NCBI GenBank assembly: GCA_023055355.1
Contig: JALJCS010000009.1
Location: 45,724,501-45,788,500 of the forward strand
Direction: 5' to 3'
DNA: 64,000 bases
From: Agelaius tricolor
Lineage: Eukaryota; Chordata; Aves; Passeriformes; Icteridae
A program made the translations under genes and the position numbers. Under the pieces are notes generated by a model, which worked only from the letters and a program-made list of their open reading frames with translations, searched no databases and was not told where the DNA came from. Of the stretch, positions 58,561 through 64,000 are shown piece by piece. Numbering within the stretch: the stretch's first letter is position 1; every line of letters starts with the position of its first letter.

Positions 58561-58968
58561 CAGACTGGGAGAAGAACTTAGTGGGAGCAGCCCTGTGCAG
58601 AAAGACTTGGTGGTTCTAGTGGTTAAAAGGCTTGGGGTTTATAAAAAGAGAGAAAGTGACTTTTTGCATGGACAGATAATGATAGGAAAAAGGGGAATGG
58701 TTTCAAGCTAAAAGAGGGGAGATTTAGAGGTTAGGAATAAATTCTTTACTCAGAGGGTGGTGGGGCGCTACAATTGGCTGGCCAGAGAAGCTGTGGGTGT
58801 CCCATTGCTCATCCCTGGGTGTGTTCAAGGCCAGGTTACATGAAGCCCTGGGCAACCTGATCTGGTGGGTGGCAACCTAGAGGGGAATGGAGGTGGTGGT
58901 GGTGGTGGGGTTCTGGAACTGGATGGTCTCTAAGGTCTCTTCAACCCAAGCCATTCTGTGATTCTGTG
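58561..58968 (+). mobile_element. CR1 LINE 3' end, sense, longest copy in the window
   Basis: From the 5' side it has ACTGGGAGAAGAACTTAG, GCAGCCCTGTGCAGAAAGAC, ATGATAGGAAAAAGGGGAAT, ATAAATTCTTTACTCAGAGG, CCAGAGAAGCTGTGG, TGTGTTCAAGGCCAGGTTA and GATGGTCTCTAAGGTCTCTT. It ends in two octamers, ATTCTGTG, at 58953-58968. This is the full CR1 3' UTR plus the end of the coding region, in the standard order. It is 5'-truncated with no readable reverse transcriptase. Confidence 0.96.
58892..58906. repeat. (GGT)5 run inside CR1
   Basis: Five GGT units at 58892-58906, apparently a slippage expansion within the CR1 3' UTR. Confidence 0.85.
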
Positions 58969-59689
58969 TTTGTTGAAATCAGGCTGGAAGACTTGATGAA
59001 AGGATGGAATAAAGACAGCAGATGAGTCAAACTGGTGCAGGTTACATCCTGCAGGGGCTTCCTGAAATGGAATTTCAGGATGATGTCCTGTGATTTATAT
59101 GTGAAGCCTGGGCCAGATGTATCTGTAGTGGACGACTCCTCAGAAGTGATAGTTTGCAGTGGGCTAGCTTTGTATTTCCTACCAGGAAACCCTGGCACAG
59201 CAAGTAGGCCAAAGTGAGCTTGATAAGGATGGAAAGATGACAATAAACTCGATTAATTCCTGTATAAATTGGGAGAGATGAGTGTGAAATATTACAATTC
59301 CTCAGACAAGTGTTTCCTTGCTAATTCAGTTCCTTACTATGAAAATGGAGGATTTTTTTTTCACTGAAGCAAATGAAAAGTGTATCAAAGCTGTCAATGT
59401 CTCTCAGTTTGAGATATAACTTACTTTTCTTCTTTCAGATTCAACCATCTTGTTTCATTGTCAGCTGTCTGATAATGTCTCTTCTTGCAGTCTGCAGTCC
59501 CCTGGCACATTACACTCTCTTTGTTTCTGATGAGCAAGCCTGGTGACCAGGGCATGATCGTGCCACCTTCAGTTCATGGAGTTTCCAGGTGGCACACCTG
59601 TGAGTGATAGAGCAAACTGATTAGCTTTAAAGGACAGTTCTCTCAGAGTACCCAAAGGTCACCTCTTTCTCCGTTTGGAGCACTCTGGG
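58969..59689. other. Non-coding sequence
   Basis: Nothing recognised. Confidence 0.6.
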
Positions 59690-59930
59690 AAGTGATACGT
59701 GGTTGGAATTGATGCCAGGGTATTAAAAAAGTGGATATGAAAAGGCAAAACCAAAAGAATATGTATCTTATAAAACACAGCAACTTGGATCACAGCAGGG
59801 CTTGTATTGTGATTAAAGTGTTTCAGAAGCCTGATAGGACTGCAAAGACTAATTGATATTTTAATTACACAAACCCAAATGAACTACAGGTGTCATCCTA
59901 GATATAAGAAATTTATGGAAGATTTCTTTT
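59690..59930. promoter_or_regulatory. Candidate conserved non-coding element
   Basis: Repeat-free block with paired homeodomain-type sites, TAATTGAT (59850-59857) and TTAATTA (59861-59867). The E-box-like CAGGTG lies just downstream in ACTACAGGTGTCATCC. Reads like enhancer sequence; conservation untested. Confidence 0.2.
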
Positions 59931-60877
59931 ATTCTTTACTGTTCAGAGATTTCAGAGATGTATGAATCCTGGCAGTTATCCCCAGGGAGGCATTCTCATC
60001 TTCAAGCTTTTTTTTTTTTTTTAAATACTCTCTAGTCACCCTGCTTATTTGTCTTGAATATTAAACAAGTGCCTCTTAGGGATTATCACTCAGCAGCCTT
60101 AGCTGGATCAAAACTGTCTAGACTACGACAATGCACTGTATCTATCTTTGGAGATTTATTCTTTGGGGTTTTTTTCTGCCTTTTTTCTGCTTCAGTTTCA
60201 ATGCCTTTTTATTCAGATTGCTTAGGAACAATGAAAAGCAAAATAGAGCTGCCGTAGAATTACCAACTTGTATGTTTTTTCCTCTTTCATGATGTTGTCT
60301 AAACCAGCAAGGTGGGTTTAGTCAAAGCCTTTGCACAAGTGTCCTCAAGTGTAAAAGAACACCAGGAAACTGTTCAGAGGGGGATCCATTCACTTCTTAC
60401 TGCTCTTTCTGATGCCTTCTGACTTGAGCAGTGTATCACATGAAGCTGGGAGTTGCTGCCCTCCAGACTAATCAGGCTAAAGGCCTGGGATTGCTAAATT
60501 CTCTAAACATCCATCCCTTATTGATATCATGTGTGCTTTGGGTAGGTTTGTAAGCATGGTGAATACTCAGCATCTGCTTTAGAGGAGGGGAAATCAGCAG
60601 TAAGATGCAAACAAGCATGGTGGTCTTGTACTCAGAAAAGCTGCCTCCGTGATATTAGGCTCTGAATGAAATAGCTTATACTTTTCAATTAAGTTTAAGC
60701 AAAATGTTCACTTTTCCCCCCAAAGGTGTAGCCTTATGCCAGGCATCTGGAGAGGTGTGGAGATGTATTGCTATCATGTGCAGAAACACCTTTAAAACCT
60801 GAATGTGATGCAGAAATGATGTTCTTTGGCTTGTGTGTTCCATCTTCAACTTGTTTCTTCAGGAATGCCATGTGCAT
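59931..60877. other. Non-coding sequence
   Basis: T15 at 60008-60022. No gene recognised. Confidence 0.6.
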
Positions 60878-61105
60878 CATAGAGTCATAGAAAGGCTTGA
60901 TGTGGAAGGTACTTTTAAAGACCATTTATTCCAGCCTCCCACTTTGCAATAGTCTAGGCTGCTTGAAGCCTTCTCCAGATAAGGTTTCCACAGGGCCTTT
61001 TCAGGCTGAAGAAACCCAATTCTCTTAGGCTGTGGAGATGCCCTCACAACAGAGGGGCTCCAATCCCTGAAACATCCTCTGGCTTAGCCACTTCCACTTC
61101 TGGGA
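60878..61105 (-). mobile_element. CR1 LINE 3'-end fragment, antisense, decayed
   Basis: CATAGAGTCATAGAAAGGCT, AAAGACCATTTATTCCAGCC, CCACAGGGCCTTTTCAGGCT and AACCCAATTCTCTTAGGCTG correspond to the reverse complement of CR1, from the terminal octamers into the LFSRLNNPNSLSL-type noncoding stretch. Internal deletion removes much of the intervening 3' UTR. It is more diverged than the other copies and so probably older. Confidence 0.8.
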
Positions 61106-62978
61106 TCTGAATTATTCCTGTGTGAATGAATGACTTTGGTATTTCCTTCAGTTTCTGTGAAACTGTGTCAGCTATTTATTCAGTGTACTTTCTTCTCTCT
61201 CTTAGTGCACTTTATCTGTTACAGCTTAATGCATTTGTCGATTATTAAAAATAGCATGACAAACATTTGGCATCCTCACAAACAGTCTTCAGCTATTCTA
61301 TGTTTATGCTCCTGTGTGATTTCTCTTCTTGGTCATATAATATTGAATCCTCTTGGCAATTTCACAATTAAAATAGTGTAAATTGAAGAAAAGTAAAATT
61401 CCAAATAGCTTTGTCAGATTTTCTTAATGAATGATTTTTTTTCTATGAATGGTCCTAAAACATGCAAGGAAGTTTTTTCTATCTACTCTAAAAATTTGCC
61501 CACAGTTTAAAATAAAACCAACCAACAAATAAACACACAAAGAAAAAAGTTTTGATTGAGAATCTACTAACAGAGTTTGTGTATGTTGATTTCTCATCTA
61601 CAGTTTTTCAAATCTCTATCAAATCTTTTGTATAGTGGTAGAAGCATCTAAGAACTAAGTAGAGAAGTGACCAGAGCATGTCTGTCTCATGCATTTCTTT
61701 TAGGACAACTGGATTTTGGGAGGGGGAAAAAATGTGATAACTTTTCATAATCATGTGTTCTTTGTCACAGTGTCCAGAGTGCCCACCCCAAAGGATTAAA
61801 AGTACAATTTAAAGAGTACCCTACCAAGGCTTTGCCCGTCCTTTTGTCTTTGATAGGAAAAAATAAAAAAGGCAACCTCCAAAAAAACTTCATCAGAAAC
61901 CTTCAGTTCTTCTTGGGTTGCCACCCTCTGTCCAGTCCTCTTACTAATCAAGTGCCCTTCTTATTTGCAGCTTCTCTCAGGAAAAATTCATGGTAGTGTC
62001 TAGTCTTGAGAGCAGAAAAAGCTGTTGTGTATTTTTTATGTCCAGCACTACTTGTTCTGCATGAAATGCTTTGAAATGGCTTAATTTTTGGAAAGGGCTA
62101 AGCACCCACTGTTTGGGAAGCAGGGTGCCTTTTAAGATCTAACAATGGACAAGCAAAAGAAATTTATTTGCAGCCATCTCAAATGGAAAACAATGTGTAC
62201 TGAGAAAAGATTAACACAGTAATAACCAGATCTTGATTGTAATGTAACAGTGTGAGATTTGATGTTACTGAATGGTGATACACTTCATCTCTGGTCTTCA
62301 GCAGGGAATTTTTAATCAAAAATTACCCTGTGAATTCTTAATAGGAAAGAAATGTTATTTGCTGTAGGCTGATGGTGCTTCTTAGTAGTGGAGAGTGGCT
62401 CTAATTCCAAGGACACAGAATTAAACCCTTTTGCAAGAGGAACAAATTAAGAAAGAATCACCTGGAAATCTGTAATAGTGGCATTAATGTGTACCTGCAT
62501 GAGTAGACATATATGAAATGTATGTGTAAGCAGTGTGGTGGACACAGAAAATAAGTAATTGTTGTTATTTTGGCTTCAATCAACTTGATTATAACAAAGG
62601 TAGCATGAGAAATGAAGCAATGTGCTTATTCATTACCACTGGACTGAAAATCTTCATTCACAGGGCTTGAGAGATCAAGAGGACCTTTGAATTTTGGGTA
62701 ACACCTCATTGCAATTATGTTACATAAAAATGCTTTCTATATATATAAATTGTATATAGTTAAATACTCTGTAATGATAATAGTTTATGTAATAACATGA
62801 AAACTTATATGTAAGTACAATAGAATGTTAACTTAACCCTTTTCTTATTGCCGGGATTCAGGATAAGCAGAACCACAAAAAAAAAATCCTTAAAATACAG
62901 AAATTTAAATGTGTGTTTTCCCAGAACACTGAGTTATATAAATGTATGATTAAGTTACACCCTTACATTGTTTAATAA
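61106..62978. other. Unique AT-rich non-coding sequence
   Basis: No gene recognised. Contains an A/C-rich tract (about 61508-61548) and TATA-rich microstretches (about 62736-62760). Confidence 0.6.
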
Positions 62979-63225
62979 CTGAAAAAGGGGTAAGTTTAGA
63001 TTGCAAATAAAGATAAAAGTACTACAGAGATAGTCCAGTACACTAGAAGAGATTGCCCTGAGAGTTTGTGGCTGCTTCATGATTGGAAGAATCAATTCAA
63101 GCTCAGTTTGTACAGGACTCTGGGCAACCTGCTGTACTGCAAGATGTCCCTGCCCATGGCAGGGAGATGGGATAAATGATCTTAAAGGTCTCTTCAAACC
63201 CAGCCCATGACATAACTCCATAATA
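62979..63225 (+). mobile_element. CR1 LINE 3'-end fragment, sense
   Basis: GGGGTAAGTTTAGATTGCAA, CACTAGAAGAGATTGCCC, TGAGAGTTTGTGGCTGC, GACTCTGGGCAACCTG, GATGTCCCTGCCCATGGCAG and GATCTTAAAGGTCTCTTC are CR1 3'-UTR motifs in order. The terminal octamers are decayed. 5'-truncated and non-coding. Confidence 0.93.
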
Positions 63226-64000
63226 TGAGGAGAAAAAAGACCCTTTTGAAATGTAATCTTTAAAATTTTTTACTGTTAATGCTGAAGTAGAAATTATAAA
63301 TAACTGGTTATGATAAAGTTAATATTCTATAGGATAGATATTTATTAGAAAAAGCCATTTCTTTCAAAATTACTCTTAAATTTGGTGTTGCTAATACCAA
63401 ATTTAATGCGGTGCTTATTGTGTTATTCACACAATTGTCAGAAGTTAAACAGAGCTCTTGCACTCTGCCATTTATACTGCTGTTTTGTAGCAATGCACCT
63501 GAATGTTTATCCATTTGTTTCTGAAACCTTAATACATCTTTGTGGTTATTGTTGGTGGCATTACAATCATTGAGTGCAGACAAATCTATTCAGCATCTGC
63601 TATAGTAAAAAAGTAAAAGTCTGCTTTCAGTTCTTTGGATCTTGGCCAGGCTACAGCCATTTACACTTCAGTTTTGGCTGCCAGGCATAAGTGTCAGGTA
63701 GCTTCTAAGACAGGGAGAAAAAGTAGGAGGAAAAAAGGCAATAAAGGGAGTTAAAAAAATGCAATGAACACTTGGGCAGTTTTCTTTTGATTTAGAAAGT
63801 GAATGTTGCCCTAAATTGAATATAGATATATATATCCATCTATCTGTATGGCTGGATATGGATCTATATCTGTATAAATATCTCTATATTTTTCTGTTGA
63901 GTTGAAACCTATAATTGATGGGCAGATCTGGGTTGCTGTTCCAATCTGCTGTGTGAATAGCAGCTATTCTTGGAGCTTGGTAATTAAGATCTAATAATCT
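63226..64000. other. Non-coding sequence with AT-rich simple repeat
   Basis: About 63820-63892 is a degenerate TATA/GATATAT/CTATCT stretch. The rest is unrecognised. Two mutually overlapping open frames (63308-63583 minus and 63382-63573 plus) have no recognisable domain. Confidence 0.6.

Noticed and set aside
1..64000. tRNA genes, CRISPR arrays, operons or prokaryotic systems
   Set aside because: No cloverleaf with intact A and B boxes was found, no regularly spaced repeat array, and the repeat content is clearly vertebrate.

Overview
The window looks like vertebrate nuclear DNA, most likely from a bird and probably a songbird. It is AT-rich and CpG-poor, with no operon-like coding. It carries several 3' ends of CR1 LINEs, the dominant avian retrotransposon, in both orientations. 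The best one (58561-58968) ends in two copies of the CR1 terminal octamer ATTCTGTG. Two diverged copies of an ERVL-like LTR of a type I associate with songbirds lie at 31119-31499 and 35070-35480. Fragments resembling the ancient amniote SINE MIR lie at 29135-29360, 13536-13590 and perhaps 30565-30700. Family assignments rest on remembered consensus sequences; no alignment was run, so element ends are approximate.

I recognise no protein-coding gene. There is no CpG island, no tRNA or rRNA, and no open frame resembling a known protein. The longest open frame (249 codons, minus strand, 13701-14450) lies in a purine-rich stretch that is open in several frames at once. The window is therefore best read as intron or gene-poor intergenic sequence. 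A few short segments are bracketed by good splice signals and stay open in at least one frame. The strongest are 56025-56099 (+, 75 nt, 25 codons), 14027-14217 (-, 191 nt) and 23200-23357 (+, 158 nt). They are listed as hypotheses, because a 64-kb window yields such coincidences by chance.

Layout: 1-13.5 kb is unique AT-rich sequence with one enhancer-like stretch at 5.35-5.83 kb. 13.5-14.5 kb is a GC-richer island with a MIR tail, palindromes and the long open frame. 14.7-29 kb is mostly unique, with two antisense CR1 fragments, a TG run, a pure (AAT)18 microsatellite and short tandem duplications. 29-35.5 kb is the repeat-dense core: MIR, two solo LTRs, three or four CR1 fragments and an LTR-like block with a TATA box. 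35.5-58.5 kb is unique sequence with several stretches that read like conserved non-coding DNA (40.1-40.7, 44.2-44.5 and 55.4-55.7 kb). 58.5-64 kb holds three more CR1 pieces, an enhancer-like stretch near 59.8 kb and an AT-rich simple repeat.

I found no sign of a novel multi-gene system. What merits checking is the candidate exons, the candidate conserved elements and the LTR/TATA block near 33.4 kb.
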